From assembly GCA_009869945.1 (NCBI GenBank), contig WIXG01000229.1:1-64000 (forward strand): a DNA stretch of 64,000 bases, in the 5' to 3' direction. Positions 1 to 12,408 of the stretch are shown piece after piece. Every line of letters begins with the position of its first letter. Within the stretch, counting starts at the first letter, position 1. The notes under the pieces are model-generated. The model did no database searches and was not told the DNA's origin. It saw nothing but the letters and a program-made list of their open reading frames with translations. This DNA comes from Mesaphorura yosii (Eukaryota > Arthropoda > Collembola > Poduromorpha > Tullbergiidae). The translations under genes and the position numbers were made by a program.

Positions 1-222
1 AAGCGTTTTTTATTAATTAATTTCATTGCAGTCAACGCCCAGTTGTTCATTTAATTCATTTCCCGGGCATATTTACCATTTCATTGGCAGACGGACTGGC
101 GCAAGCGCACGAACTGAAGAAATTAATTAGTGCATTTTGTTTACTGCCTCTTGGCCGTCCTGGCCTGGATTTGTAATTAAGATCAGATCAGGGTTAAGAA
201 TCTGCATCTTGTTTAATTTCAG

Positions 223-3200
223 GTTACCCGCACGCATACGGGCACGGCGGAGGCTACGAAGATCACGACCACCATCAGCAGCAGCTTCATTACGACGAGC
301 AACTGCACAACGACGGAGTGAGCGTCGACCTCGTCGGCGGTGGTGGCGGCAACAGCAACCTCGCTCTTCCTGGTAAGCCCTCACCAGTCATAGGCGGCGT
401 TTTCTATGCTAGAAATTAATAATCACGACGCTGGCCGGCCTCGTATTTAATTTATAATTCGTAATTTCCGGTTGCCTCTCGCGAGAATTAATAATCCGTC
501 GCAGTGGCACTCACGAGCTGGAATTGCTGAAATTGGAGCGGATTAAGGACAATGACAAAAATATTTTCGCGTAGATCGTAGGCGTACAAGTGCGAGTGCG
601 AGTTGATTATGCGTATAATTCCAGGAGTCGTGGAGAAATTTCCTGTTCCCGTTCCCGTATTTTATTATGCAAATTTGGCGATGCGAATGAGTGCAGAACA
701 GAAGTACGTACAGAAAGAGGAACACGAATAACGTGCTGAAGCTGGAGAGATCAAGAATGAAGCTCCCGACTCCCGACGTTCATTATTATTATACATGGCG
801 GTGCGACGCTACGCGAGTGTGACTTGATTTCGGAATTAGAGTTTTATGATGCAGATTGGCTCTTGCTCATTTTGTCGCCGCGCTGCTGCCGACTGTCGAC
901 TTCCCGTGCGTGAGCTGCTTTGAACTGCTCCAACAGGGCACGGTACTGCTCAGGAGATGAAGATGAGTTAAAACGAGAAGGAAGTCGACGATTTTAACAA
1001 GTAGAAGATTCTCTTTACTTTTCCCGACTCGTGTCATCGTAAACAATGTCAATTCCTCTCCCAATATTATCACTGCACTCTGCACTACCTCGCCAAGTCA
1101 AGTTAAGACAAAAGAAGTGCCGTGCCGAATTTCCGAGATGAAGATGAAGAAAGCTCGAAAGCGGGGGTGATGCTGCGAGATTGTCAGTTAAATTAACAGC
1201 ACAGCGTTTGGAAGATGAAGAGTCCTTTGTCTTTTCATTTATCTTTTTCTCCATTCTTCACGTTCACTCATAAAAAGTAGCGTAGCAGGCAAGATGAGGC
1301 AAGACTTGATTGATGAGTCAATCTGAAATTTGTTCGTTCCCGCGCGCCGCCGTAGTAAAAAAGATAACACAACAGCAACACCAAAGGATTTTGTTTTCTT
1401 ACGGTTTACGCAGGAAATTGCCGGCTTCCAATCGCCTGGAAAGGAAAATGGTTTCAATCCGGGTTTTCATCGCCCATCAGCATCGACGACAAGTCCATCG
1501 GCCACAAGGGCGTCTGCCTCGAAAGCTCCGGATCGGACAAATTCCTGTTTTATCACGCGTAAGTCTCCTGCGTCTGCGCGATTTATGGCGACACGTACGC
1601 GGCAATTACAAATTTGAATCTCGTGCGTCCGTTTCTCGACCCTGTCCTCATTACCGTCGTACTTAAATTTAACGACGGTGTTCCTGCCCTCATAAACATA
1701 AAAAGGATCTTTTCATTATTGTCCTTGTCATTTTTAATTTCTTTTGTGACCTGTGTCGTCGTGTCATTACGCAATTTGGTGGTTCTTTTTTTGGTGTTGA
1801 AGGCAGTCATTTCGTTCTCTCATCACGTTTTATGCATGCATGTTCCTTTTCTTGTCCGTAATTTGTAACTTGTTCTCGTAATGATCGTATCTTCGCCTTG
1901 CCCGGCCTGGCCTGGCTCAGCTCGGTTCCCTCTTCTCGGCCTTCGATGGTCAATAACAATTGAGATGCACAATAGCACACTTTTTCCGTAGATTTCCACT
2001 TTACTTTTCCACCCTCCACTTTTAAGTTTTATGTGCACGCTGGAGAGGATCGAATTACATGCATTTGTGCAAAGTGCAATTGAGAAATAGCAATTTCGGA
2101 GAAGAGCCGAGCAGGCGAATTGCCACGCTGCTGCATTGTTCTTTTTCTTCGCCGTCCTCCGTGCCTGTCGATGATCGTCCGAATGTGTCGAAGAAGGCGA
2201 AGGCGAAGACACGCGGAGGAAAGGTGATTTGGACAATTTGCTTTTGCAGTTAATGACAAGAGTTTGAAATCTTTATTGCCATTACGCGACGAGGAAGTTA
2301 CAAACGAAATCTTCCCCCAATTGCGTGACCTGAGCACCTTTACTTGAAGAGACTAAGCGAAAGCAAAGGCAGGATTTTTCCTTGCGGTAGACAGAAAACA
2401 GGATGTCAGCCATTTTAAGCTGTCTTCCTTTTAAATCTTGGCTCGTCGCTCGTATGGGATTTGTCAATTATAAAATTGAATTTGGGAAACCAAAAATCTA
2501 ATCATCATCATGACTTCAAGACTCGACTCCGATTCGCCATTCGCGAAGGTGAAGAAGATTCGATGGCTCGAATTATTTTCTTCTCCAGCACCGACCGGGA
2601 ACGTGGAATTTTGTGTAGCTTCCTGGGCGGTGCGTTGCTTATTTAAGATTCTCAACCGGAAGTAAAAGTAAAACAGGATTCTCCACAATCTTGCTGCAGA
2701 CTAATTCGCACCCGTACTGTTAATTTCGTTAAACAAGAAGGGTGATTATGCAAATGGAGGCGCTGAACTTGCTAACTTGCAACTTGACTTGACGATTACA
2801 GAAATTGAATTCGTACTCGAACGTCGAACGTGGTTACAACAATTTTGCAGTCGTGTCGTGAAGTTTACGAGCCCGACGCGGCGATACAAAATTCGGTCTG
2901 CTTGTTGGGGTTCGGCACTTGAAAGGGGAAGCCAACTCATTTCAGAGACTTGCACTCGCTGAAAGTGTAAAGAGAAAGCTTTAGATTGAAGATTATTTAA
3001 AAAAGGATTGAATTATATGATATCAGACCCACCACGCCAGCGCCAGATTCATGTCTTTTTCGCCTCCAGCCTGTTTCGTATTCGTGTTTCCTTCCGAGCC
3101 AGCCTAAATCTAAAGAATTCAAACACATTTGACTTTAATTCACTTATTAACCAAAGTGCCTCTTCCCTCTTTCGCTTTCTCTTACCAACTTTCCCCATCC

Positions 3201-6094
3201 GAACAGCATCCAAAAAGTTGTCGACAGTCTACACGGGTTTGTGTTGAGATTCATTTTCATCAAGCACATTTTTATGATTATTCCTTAACGCCACAACCAC
3301 CGCCCTGGCCGCGCCGAGAAGAGAACTGAATCCTTTTTTATGCTAGCACGTTCAAAGTTTCAGTTCACAGCTCCACTTTGTCTTCAGTCTTCAGAATTCG
3401 GTTTTAGTAAACTTAACAACTTTTCGGAGCTTTTTCTCCTTGCCTTGTCTTCGTACTTTGTTGTCGGCGGGCTCGTTCGCGCTCCCTGGGGACCGCTACA
3501 AGTTGGAGTTGCACCTGTGTCTGCCGCTTTCACTGCCACTGCCACTGCACTCTTTTAGATGTAAATTATCTGCTTAAGCGTAGTACAACAACCACTTTAA
3601 TTTTAATTCATTATCATAATGCAGTTTGCGTCTAGTTTAATGCCCATGCCAAGCCAAACAGAATGTAAGATAAAGATTTGAATTTGAATGTTTGCTACTT
3701 TTCGCGTGGGAGGGAGCAAAATAACTAAGCTTATGTTATCAATCAAGCTGATCAGGCTTGCGAGATTGAAATGACCTCATCAATCAGGAAAAAAAAGAAA
3801 AAGAAAGGCTTCGAGTAACAGCACTTCGAGTTCGATTAGCTTTAGGGTGCCGGACGCGAGATTCGAGAAGGGCGCTGCGCTGGCGCACAAATAAATTGAA
3901 TTTAAGGATTACGCGCGCGCAGCGCCATGCGAGTTTCAAAGTCTAACGGCGATGACGATGATGGTAATTGGACAAGATAATCCTCTGATTGATTATTTGT
4001 GCGTTGCCTATTTACAGACCAACAAATTGTCACAAGTGCGTGGTCATTATCGAGCATCACATAAACGTACTTCAGTACAAAGAAAGTAAGTGTTTGAAAG
4101 AGTCTAAGCCAGAGCCCTGCGGCGAATTGTGTGGAGGGCTTGCTTAATCAGTGATTTTGTTATTCCAGCTCAATACTGCGAAGAAAAAGACATTCTCGAC
4201 CATTTATGCAGCCAAATTCCTGGAGACGCTTCGCTCTACTCCCTCTTCAGGATGGACGCCAAGCCAATCGAGTGCCCGTTCAAGTAAGTTCAAAAATCGC
4301 TTCGCGCCTTTTGTATTTTCCTTGGCTAATTTGCTCGTTTGCCGTTTCCTTGATTAAAGGGGCGCTCCGTTCACATTCACGTACAATCGCGGCCACGGTG
4401 AATGCCGCGATCCCGTCTCGCACGTCGACACCTGCAACGACAACTCACGGCTCCTGCTCCGATTCCAAGCCTGCCCAGACGTCCGCAAGACGGAAAGCTC
4501 CGTCGAAGAGCTGGAGTGCCTGGCGACCTGGAAGGAGGGTTCCAACCACTATCTGATTGGCAAACTCTTCAGTCGTCCTCTGCTCGCGGCCCACGAGAAC
4601 GAAGAACGCTACCGCTGCTTCGTGTTTGAGGCAATCAAGAATCATTCGGCGTCAGCGGAGCCGGACGCGAGAGGGCACGCCCCAACAATCGGGTACAAAG
4701 TGGCCCAGAGCGGAGACGCCTCGTGCACGGGAGTGACGTCGACAGACACGGGGTCGAGGGCTTTGACATTCAACGTTGGTAAGCGATTGCGATGGAATTT
4801 CTCCTTTTTTTTCATTCATCACGCGGGAAGGCAGGAGCGGGAAAAGTCAAAGTTTCAATTTTCTTCCAGCCAATCACGCGCCGATGTCCAAATGCAAGTT
4901 CCCGGCGTGGGTCGGAGCTCACCACTGGCACACGCTGGACTCGAAGATTTCAGTCAAGCTCCACAGCCATGGGTCCGTGCTCCATGTGCAGGAGGAAAAC
5001 AAGAAGAACAACACGCTGTACTCAAATTATGGGCACGGACCTTTCGCCAGCAGCGGGTCTGATGGACAGGCGGGCTTTGGGAGCAAAGCTTTAGGCAAGA
5101 GTGCGTCGTTAATCAGTCCCGGCGCCCGAATCATGTGCCAGCATAGCTCCGAAGTGTCTGACCATCATGTCATCGTCACTGCTCAACAGAAGGACGGATG
5201 GTAAGTTGATGGCGGGCGGCGCCAGCGTGAATTTCTAATAATTAACACCCGCACCGTGTTTTTTCGCAGCAAAAGCGAGACAGTCTGCCTACAAATTTAC
5301 AAACGGCACGGCCACGTGATTGAGGTCAGGATCCAGAAACAGTCATCGTTCGAAGACAACGATTGCTCAAGGAAACTGTTTCAAGGCGGTGTCAGTGGCG
5401 CTGGCGAGTCGGAGGCACCGTTCATCACGCTCATCAGCTCCTCCGCGCACGCGATGCGATGTCCAAACCTTGGCAAGTATATGGCGGCAGGGGTGAGCGC
5501 GGACGGGCGCGTGCTCCGTGACACCTGCGGCGGCGCTGAAGGAGCCTTCAATTCGCTGGTGGTCGGGTGCAACGACAAAGGAACCATGGAATTCCATTCC
5601 AAATGCAGCAGCACATCCGGGTCTGAGGAGCCAATCACAGGTAAGCCTTAAGACACAGGAGTTAATGTTAATTAATGCTTCGGGGCCACCGACCATTGAC
5701 TGACCTTGACTCTTCTCTTTGCCTGTTTCCAGCGTATACGTGCCATGGCGGGTGGGAAGAGTCTGGAACGGGAACCAAGTTCTTGATTGCGTCGCCGACT
5801 AGTCGGAGCTCCAGCTCCGCCAAGCGCTACTGCTTCATTTACATGCAAGTCGGCGCTGGCGCGGGCGGAGGTGCGCCTGGAGGCCTGCGCGTGTCCAGCA
5901 GCAGCGAATCTTGCCGTCGCAATATCAGCCCGGGTATTGGCGGCTCGTGGGCCTTCAACCTCACGTCGAGCGGGCACTGCGCGGAGCGCCTGACTTCCAA
6001 CTTGGCGCCTGCGCCGGCGGACTCGCCCTTTTATTCCATTTTCTCATTACTGTCACTAGTGATCTCAATTAGCGCAAGTTTAAGCTTACGATGA
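223..6094 (+). CDS. Paralog A: secreted, probably GPI-anchored multidomain Cys-rich protein (DUF7044/7043/7042/7045-type), 5' end missing
   Basis: Exons: 223-372, 1414-1558, 4018-4085, 4169-4283, 4360-4778, 4870-5200, 5270-5640, 5733-6094 (stop TGA). All phases close and encode about 652 residues; the exon with the signal peptide lies left of the window. The first exon seen is a His/Gly/acidic linker (HAYGHGGGYEDHDHH). The next carries the first Cys domain (CRLPIAWKGKWFQSG, then GVCLESSG). A second domain spans exons 3-5 (YCEEKDILDHLCSQIPGDA, then SLFRMDAKPIECPF and FTYNRGHGEC). Two further Cys-rich segments follow (CLATWKEGSNHYLIGKLF; then TVCLQIYKRHGHVIEVRIQK). The last exon has YTCHGGWEES and ends in a hydrophobic stretch (FYSIFSLLSLVISISASLSL) after a small-residue region, which suggests a GPI signal. 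Assignment to the arthropod DUF7044-DUF7045 family is from memory; no function is established. It is close to paralog B and more distant from paralog C. Confidence 0.88.
1559..4017 (+). other. Long intron (2.46 kb) of paralog A
   Basis: GT-AG intron between the first Cys-domain exon and the short exon at 4018. The equivalent intron of paralog B is about 5.2 kb, and the phase (2) is the same. I saw no convincing coding exon or RNA gene inside it. The open frames in it have no recognisable motifs and no partners in paralogs B or C. Confidence 0.7.
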
Positions 6095-6915
6095 TGAAGT
6101 CAGCTGTGCGTGTACTTAAATTCCTTAGACTTATTAAGACGCATGTATTTTGTATTGATATCTTATCTTAATTGTTTCAGTCTCTCATCTCAGTCAGTGC
6201 CGGTGCGGATTAATTACATTGTAATTATAGTCTGCATCTTTTATGACTCAAATCCAGAATCTGTTGCTTATTATAATCTTGTTCATTCAGTTGTGTATTT
6301 TATAATGTGAATAGTAAATTGATCATTTTGAATTCGAGAAAGATCGCGTGGAGAGTGCAGAATTCATTCTCATTTCGCAAATCGCATTCATCCATACGCC
6401 GTGCTCAGCTGTTAATAACGTTCGGAAATCCTTTCATCAAGTGCGTCAGTTGATAGATAAGATGAAGTCATGTCGAGCCAGACTTGTATGAAGTTGAATT
6501 GGAGCTTTGTATCTCAAAGCGCTTCCAATCATATTTTAACAGCGTGAAACTGGCCAAGATAGTCTTGAAAGGGTTGACTCATCTTTCTTGCACCTCATTT
6601 GCATCTTCTTCTGCTTGATTCCCTTGTTTGAAATGAGTTGCTCGAGTTGGTTTCTTGCTCTTCGTTTCCACTTCTCGTCGCTCTCGCTTGAGAACCAATT
6701 CACTCAATTAACTAAAGCGTAACCTTAAATATCTTTGAATATAGTCTTTCTCGGTAGTGCCGAAGTACCGATAGTGATTACTGATAGCGACTATAGCTTG
6801 CTGGTGCTCACTGAAAGAATTGTTGATCAGGACTGTGACGGGAGGTGACGGTTTATGCCGTCGTCGTTGCAGGAGCAGCAGAATAATTATAAGGTTCCAG
6901 TTCTTATCACTCCCA
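6095..6915. other. Intergenic: 3' region of paralog A and 5' region of HOP2
   Basis: AT-rich sequence after the paralog A stop. No canonical AATAAA was found in the first few hundred bases. No coding segment is supported. The ATTATAAGG sequence near 6888 lies too close to the HOP2 ATG to be read as a TATA box with confidence. Confidence 0.5.
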
Positions 6916-7727
6916 ATGGCTACTCTGGAGGCTAATCTGCAAGCCTTTATGCTCAAAAGCTGCCGTCCTTATAGCGCCACTGATATCCAAGCCTTCATGA
7001 AGTCCTACGGTGATTATGGAAAGACTGAACTGCAAAGAGCCATCGATAAATTGGTCGAGGTGAGTCCCCTGATCGTAATTTCCTTGGTGTGTCGGGCTCG
7101 AAGGTGGGGCGGCTCTGCGTGCATGCTTTCTTTTCTTTTCAGGATGGACGCCTGATCGAGAAGGCGTACGGGAAGCAGAAGGTGTACCTCGTTCAGCAGG
7201 TCGATCTTCCAGTGGCCACGCCAGCAGAAATTGCAGCGATGGAGCAAGAAGTTAAGAAACTGGAGAATGAACTGAAAGAACGTGAAGCAGTTTATCAGGC
7301 CAGTCAACGGGAACTGAAGTTGTTGCTCACAACTCTAACAACTGAAGAATTGAAGAAGGAGATCGACATCGTAAGTCTATCGGCAATAATTATTAATTAT
7401 CATTTGGGAAATCATTCTCGTTCAAACGGATTGAACACATATCTCATCTTATCATCTTATCTCATCTCTACTCAGACTGCCAAGCAAGTGGAGGAAATGA
7501 AAACTCAATTGAACGCGTTCGATACAAGCAAGCCGCTGGATCCAGTCGAATGCAAGCAAGTTCGGGCTGCTCGTGAAAAGAGCCTGAAGGAGTGGAGGAC
7601 TCTAAAGCGCCTCTGCATGGAGATGATCAACACCATCATGGAGAGCTACCCAGGCGGCAAGAAGGAGCTGATGGAGGAAATGGGCATCGAAACCGATGAA
7701 GAAGCCGGCGTAGCCATGATTAATTAA
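6916..7727 (+). CDS. PSMC3IP: Homologous-pairing protein 2 (HOP2 / PSMC3IP)
   Basis: Three exons: 6916-7059, 7143-7370, 7476-7727 (TAA). Both introns are phase 0 and the product has 207 residues, against about 217 in vertebrates. HOP2 pairs with MND1 and stimulates DMC1/RAD51 strand invasion in meiosis. The N-terminal winged-helix DNA-binding domain (residues about 5-70) shows CRPYSATDIQAF and EKAYGKQKVY, the family's most recognisable blocks. A heptad-like coiled coil follows at about 85-150 (IAAMEQEVKKLENELKERE). The C-terminus contains YPGGKKELMEEMGIETDEEA, which matches the conserved GIETDE ending. The upstream frame is open, but the ATG at 6916 starts exactly where the family starts. The 3' end faces the UGT gene, with 77 bases between stops. 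Confidence 0.96.
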
Positions 7728-7768
7728 CCTAATTTGGAAATCTTTAATTCAGGGTTCTTGAGTTCACG

Positions 7769-7774
7769 AATAAA
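7769..7774 (+). terminator. Poly(A) signal of HOP2
   Basis: Canonical AATAAA 42 bases after the HOP2 stop codon. Cleavage 10-30 bases downstream would fall at or inside the end of the UGT coding region on the other strand. Confidence 0.75.
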
Positions 7775-7802
7775 ACCTTGAATAATCAGAATCAGAAACG
7801 TG

Positions 7803-7808
7803 TTTTAT
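7803..7808 (-). terminator. Poly(A) signal overlapping the UGT stop codon
   Basis: Minus-strand AATAAA whose TAA is the UGT stop codon itself (7807-7805). If used, the UGT mRNA would have a 3' UTR of only about 15-30 bases. A more distal signal inside the HOP2 region is possible. Confidence 0.6.
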
Positions 7809-9513
7809 TCAGGTTTTCTCTTTGGCCCTGGTTTAGTTTTACTTTTACCGCAGATTTTTACAAATTTTCGTACAATTTTTGCAAGAATCCAGTAAATTGC
7901 GTACAAAATACCTGCCAACAGAGTCGCAATCACTCCGAGCACGTCGAAAGAGTGTGTCTGGAGGAGGTTCAGTTCCCGGGCGGCAGATCGCAGATGTGGG
8001 GCGCCTTTATGTTTGATTACGTACTCCGTCCAGAATATCGCTCGGTCCAGCGGCGGCTGCATTTGGTCAAGAAAGGTCGTCGAAAGCTGCTTCGCCCTCT
8101 CCGCGAATCTTGGCTCGTTCAACAGTCGATGAATCGCGGTCTCAAATTGCTCCTCGCTGATTCCAAGGATTTCCACCTTCAGCGCGTAGCCTTGACTCTC
8201 GGCGTGATGCATGTTCAGGTCCTGGTCGAGCAAAATCGGGATTCCAAGGACGGGGACGCCATGGAACGCGCTTTCCATCGTCGACAGCAGCCCGCCGTGC
8301 GTGATGAAGAGTTTCATGTTTGGGTGACCAAGAATGTCCTGCTGCGGAAACCAATTGCTGATCATCACGTTCGGCGGCACCTTCTGCTGTTGCTGTAAGT
8401 TTTTATCTTCCCATTTCCAGACGACACGCTGCTTCAGTTTAGAAAACACGCGGATGAACATCGTGACTATTTCTAGAGGCAAATGTTCGGGCTGGAGAAT
8501 CGATCCGAGACTGAAGAAAATGAAGCCGTGCTCCGCACCGTCGAGAAAATCTTGCAATTTCTGAGAAATCAGTTCAGAATCGCTAAGTTAACATGCTGTT
8601 TATAAGCTCAAGAGTTAATCAGTTAAGTAAGTTATTGTTATCAGTGAACACTAACCTTATCAGTGATTTGCTTTGCGGGCCGACAATGAATTCCGCCAAT
8701 CGGGACGGTATCGGGCAAATTCGGTCTCGGATACGAAACGACGTGGTGCTCGTTGCTGAGGATCAGGCTCACATTAAATCCAATCTCCTGCACGGACGGA
8801 GTGCCATCGCCCAAATACCGTCGGTATATGGCTTCGTTTTGCGCGTCCTTCCTGTCGTTGAGGTACACTCCCCAGTAGGACCCGACCAGATTCCAGGCGC
8901 GTTCCAGGAAGTTCATCCGGTCGGAGAGCCCCAAGTAAGGAAGCGGGACGTACGAACTCGGGTGGAGGTTCCCCGTGAATTTTGTGATGAAGAGCGGCGA
9001 TGCCATCGGAGTCAGAAGAATCAGCGGAGCGTTGAAGAATGGCGCGAGACCCCAAAAGCACTGATTAAAGTACGCGTCGATGATGACGACGTCAAAGTGC
9101 TGGCGCGGGGCGACGGTGGCATTGATCAGGCGCTGGACTTCCGGGTGCTCAAACGCCGCGAAGCAAGGCTGGTCCATCGCCGTCCCGAAGAAGAGGACTT
9201 TCATATGCGAGCCCTGCGCACGCATTTCCAGCGGATTGAGCTTGAAGTCATCTTTGAAAGAGCCACGCTGCACGGGAAGGATTTCTTTCACGTTTGGGGG
9301 CAGATTCTTCGACGGGAGCGGGCTGAGAACGGTGATCGAGTGCCCACGCTCGGCTAGGCCAAACATTAATGGATCGAAAATATTTTTGTGGCTCTGCGTG
9401 GCAATTGGAAGCACAAACAGAATGTTTTCGGTGGAAATTGGGGTGATCTGGAAGCAAACCACAATTAATAAACAATATGAACTTAACTCGCGTGGACCTG
9501 TGATTGACACCAT
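7805..9513 (-). CDS. UDP-glycosyltransferase (UGT family)
   Basis: Two exons on the minus strand, 9513-8656 and 8560-7805 (TAA), joined by a phase-0 intron of 95 bases; 537 residues, usual for the family. UGTs transfer a sugar from a UDP-sugar to small lipophilic acceptors in the ER lumen. A hydrophobic N-terminus (CLLIVVCFQITPIS) acts as signal peptide. The putative catalytic pair is His42 (TQSHKNIF) and Asp146 (FDVVIIDAYFNQC). The UGT signature lies at about 355-398 (WFPQQDILGHPNMKLFITHGG, then GVPVLGIPILLDQDLN). A C-terminal membrane helix (VLGVIATLLAGILYAIYWIL) is followed by a basic tail ending KRKPE, a KxKxx-type ER-retrieval pattern. I chose the ATG at 9513; an acceptor-like CTTCCAG just downstream of it leaves open an alternative 5' exon. 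Confidence 0.95.
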
Positions 9514-12408
9514 CGTATTTTCTAAAATTGGCAAAATCGCTACCGTCGTTAAATTGAACTTACTGCGGACTGAATCAGAAGCTCATCTTTTCTGATTTCT
9601 GCTTTTATCTTTTGGTTCAACATCAGAATTCAAAATTCATTGCAATAGCCTATTGTTGTTTGTTATCCAGTGCTGGGCCTGGGCGTGTAAATAAAGATAA
9701 GCAGTGATAAGGCTCAGCAGCTCAGATCAGCTCCTTGACAGAGACTGCTATGCTTGACACTTGTCCAGCCAAGCCAAGCTGAATTTTGATTGAGCCGTGA
9801 ACTTTCATTTCAACAACACCAACACGCGAGCACGTAACTCACGAGCAGACACGTATTCCAGTTTAATAATATCCAGAAAACTAGTGAAATGAAGAGCTCT
9901 CCTTACCTTATAATGGGTGCTCCGGCACAAAGCGCACGATTTTGAAGTTCATTTATCACGATGTTTATTATTTAATAAGCCTCACCACCGGCGTGCTCGG
10001 CATGCTGGCTGCGTCGGTCTTATTAGAGCTGACAGTGACACGCGTACACGTTCGTACACGATCCACGTCGAACTCAACTTGTTCAATTAACAAATTCACT
10101 GCAGCTCCTCCAGCGTTAGCGTCGGCCCTTCACGTCCACGTCGCCGTCGCTCATGTGGGAGATGAATGAATGAAGTTTTCCAGTTCCCGCACTGCACTGG
10201 TCCTCGTATTCGAATTAGTCATCTTTTGTTCCCCCACCGGTTCATTTTCTCTTCATTATTTAATTAATTTGCAGGGCAGGGGCAGGACTTGATTGACGTT
10301 TTGGGTTTTTCTTTGCCATCTTTGCGCAGATTACTCGAGTTGCGTCGCGAGTCGCGACCCGACTACGCGGCGGCGGCTGCTGCTGCTGCTGCACTGCCTT
10401 CAAATGCCATGGATCCATGCGGCTCGCAGGCCCTCGCGTGCGTGTTGCACGATAATTTTCCTAATCAGTCATGATTCTGCTTGAGCTTCAGGCATCAAAC
10501 ACATGGCTCAGATCAGCTCAGCAGCGGCGGCCGAACTTCATAATTAACTCGGCAGTAGCGCATAGGGATTATGAAAACTATCCTCCAGCGACGGTATCAG
10601 CTTACAGCTGCCGTGTGCTTGGCTTGTGGTCATTCAGTCTCCAGAATTGCGAAAGGCAAAATGCAGAATCGCTAATTCAAGCAGTGAAGTGGCCAAGCGT
10701 CTTTCGTTCTCGGCAATCCTGAAAAGCAATTAGTAAAACAAACAATATGACTCAGCTCAGCAAAATGATCGACTACATTTGTACTTGCACTCCATTTCCA
10801 TTAATTATGCAAATGCAAATGAAGGACAGACCATCCAACTCACCTTTGCGCACGGCACGACGAACGTGGAAGGAGAAGGATCCATTAAAATTTTGGAGCA
10901 CTCGAAGTTTGAAGTCCGCTGAGGTACAATTTGCTTTTGCTTGTGAATCAATACAACGGGGCGGTCAGGCCACACGCCACGCTGCCACCACCGCCAGCAA
11001 CGAACTTGGATCTTTCAACTTGTGCATTTAGCATTTGTACTTTTCACAAATGTCCGCCCAGAAACATGATGAACAACAATTTGTCGTGTGGGAACTTCAA
11101 CCTGGCTCCTGCTCATGTTTGATATTTTGGTCTTTACAGGCCCAACGTCGCGTCGACGTGAACAAAAGCAAGGCAGGCAAGGCTTCATTTGGTAATATTT
11201 GATATCTCAGAGTGATTGGGCGTCTCTCGCTCGCACCTGAAACTCATTTCGTCATTCCGAAATCGGGATCACGGCCACGGCTCACGGGTCCATTTTTCAG
11301 GAGTTTCTGCGTTGGGGCAGGACGGGGAAATGATGTCATTTTTCATCTTCTGTCGATTCCTCTTTTCGGTGGTGTCGGTCGAACTTCACGTTTCCGGTTT
11401 CTTCTCCAATAGCCAACTCAGCATTGTTGAGTTCTTAATCAGCGAATCAGCGTTTCGGGGTTCGTCTCTCCGTCAATGAATGCATGCAATTTTCGCGTCT
11501 GCGTCTGTTGATCTAAAATTGTGAGTCTCATAAATCTTGACGTAATTTCCACTTATCGCGTAACGAAATCGTAATCGTAACCAGTAATGACACGAACGAA
11601 CGAACTTACAGATTTCGCCTTAGACTGTTGACTTGTAAGAGTCAAGAATAATTATTGCAATTAAATGCATTAGCCCAGCACGCTGGCTGTACTTTACATG
11701 GTCGTAAGTCACGTTCGCGTTCCCTGAAAGCGAAGAAAGGCGACTGACACGAATGGGAAAATGTCAACAAATCAAAATAAATATAGCGAATGTTGTTTGA
11801 TAAGACCAAATACTACGTACGTACGGTTGCGTAATGCCAAAAGAATCCAAGCCAAGCCGGTGCCTAAGCCAGTTAACCAGTTTCAGGTTGCAGTGAGCTG
11901 AAATACAATGGAATAATGCGTCTCAGTGTTGTGTTATCGTACAAGTTAACTGAATACGCAACGTATACGTGCAAAGATAAGCAGAAATTATGACTCAGGC
12001 TGGCACGGAGAGAGCAAAGCAAGACAAAGAACGAACGTGGACATGTTAATCATGCATTTTCAGTTCGCTGGGTCGCCGTGCCGTTTTGTGAGTTCGTTCT
12101 CCATTGAAATCTGACACTTCACAATTCACCAACCTCAAACCCACACGCTTCGCGTTATCTCCACTGCATGTTGCATTTCCGTTTCGTAATCTGTTGTGTG
12201 CTGTACTCAAGTTTGAGTTACTGCCGTGATTTTCTGACAATTAATCGACCCCTGTTCTGTTTAATCAGCTAATTGTGTGCTGGTTGACCAGTTGAAATGT
12301 GCTACCGGCTGCCAGTTTGTAAGCAGCCCGGAAGTGAAAGGTTTAATGCTACGGTGAATTATTAAGTGGAGCCCCGCGAGCCGCGAGAGAAGATTCAAGA
12401 TCACCAAG
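9514..12408. other. Intergenic between the divergent UGT and paralog C
   Basis: About 2.9 kb upstream of both genes, so it probably holds both promoters. It contains a short GCT/GCA run at 10376-10393. I see no supported coding exon. The open frame at 9942-10169 has a hydrophobic stretch but no ATG in a good context, no splice support and no recognised family. Confidence 0.5.

Noticed and set aside
8593-9357. Long plus-strand open frame (254 codons) opposite the UGT gene
   Set aside because: It is antisense to a well-supported UGT exon and its translation has no domain; it is a shadow of the GC-rich coding strand.
9942-10169. Small hydrophobic open frame that could be a secreted peptide
   Set aside because: It starts at a non-ATG codon, the hydrophobic part is followed by unstructured sequence, and there are no cysteine or processing motifs.
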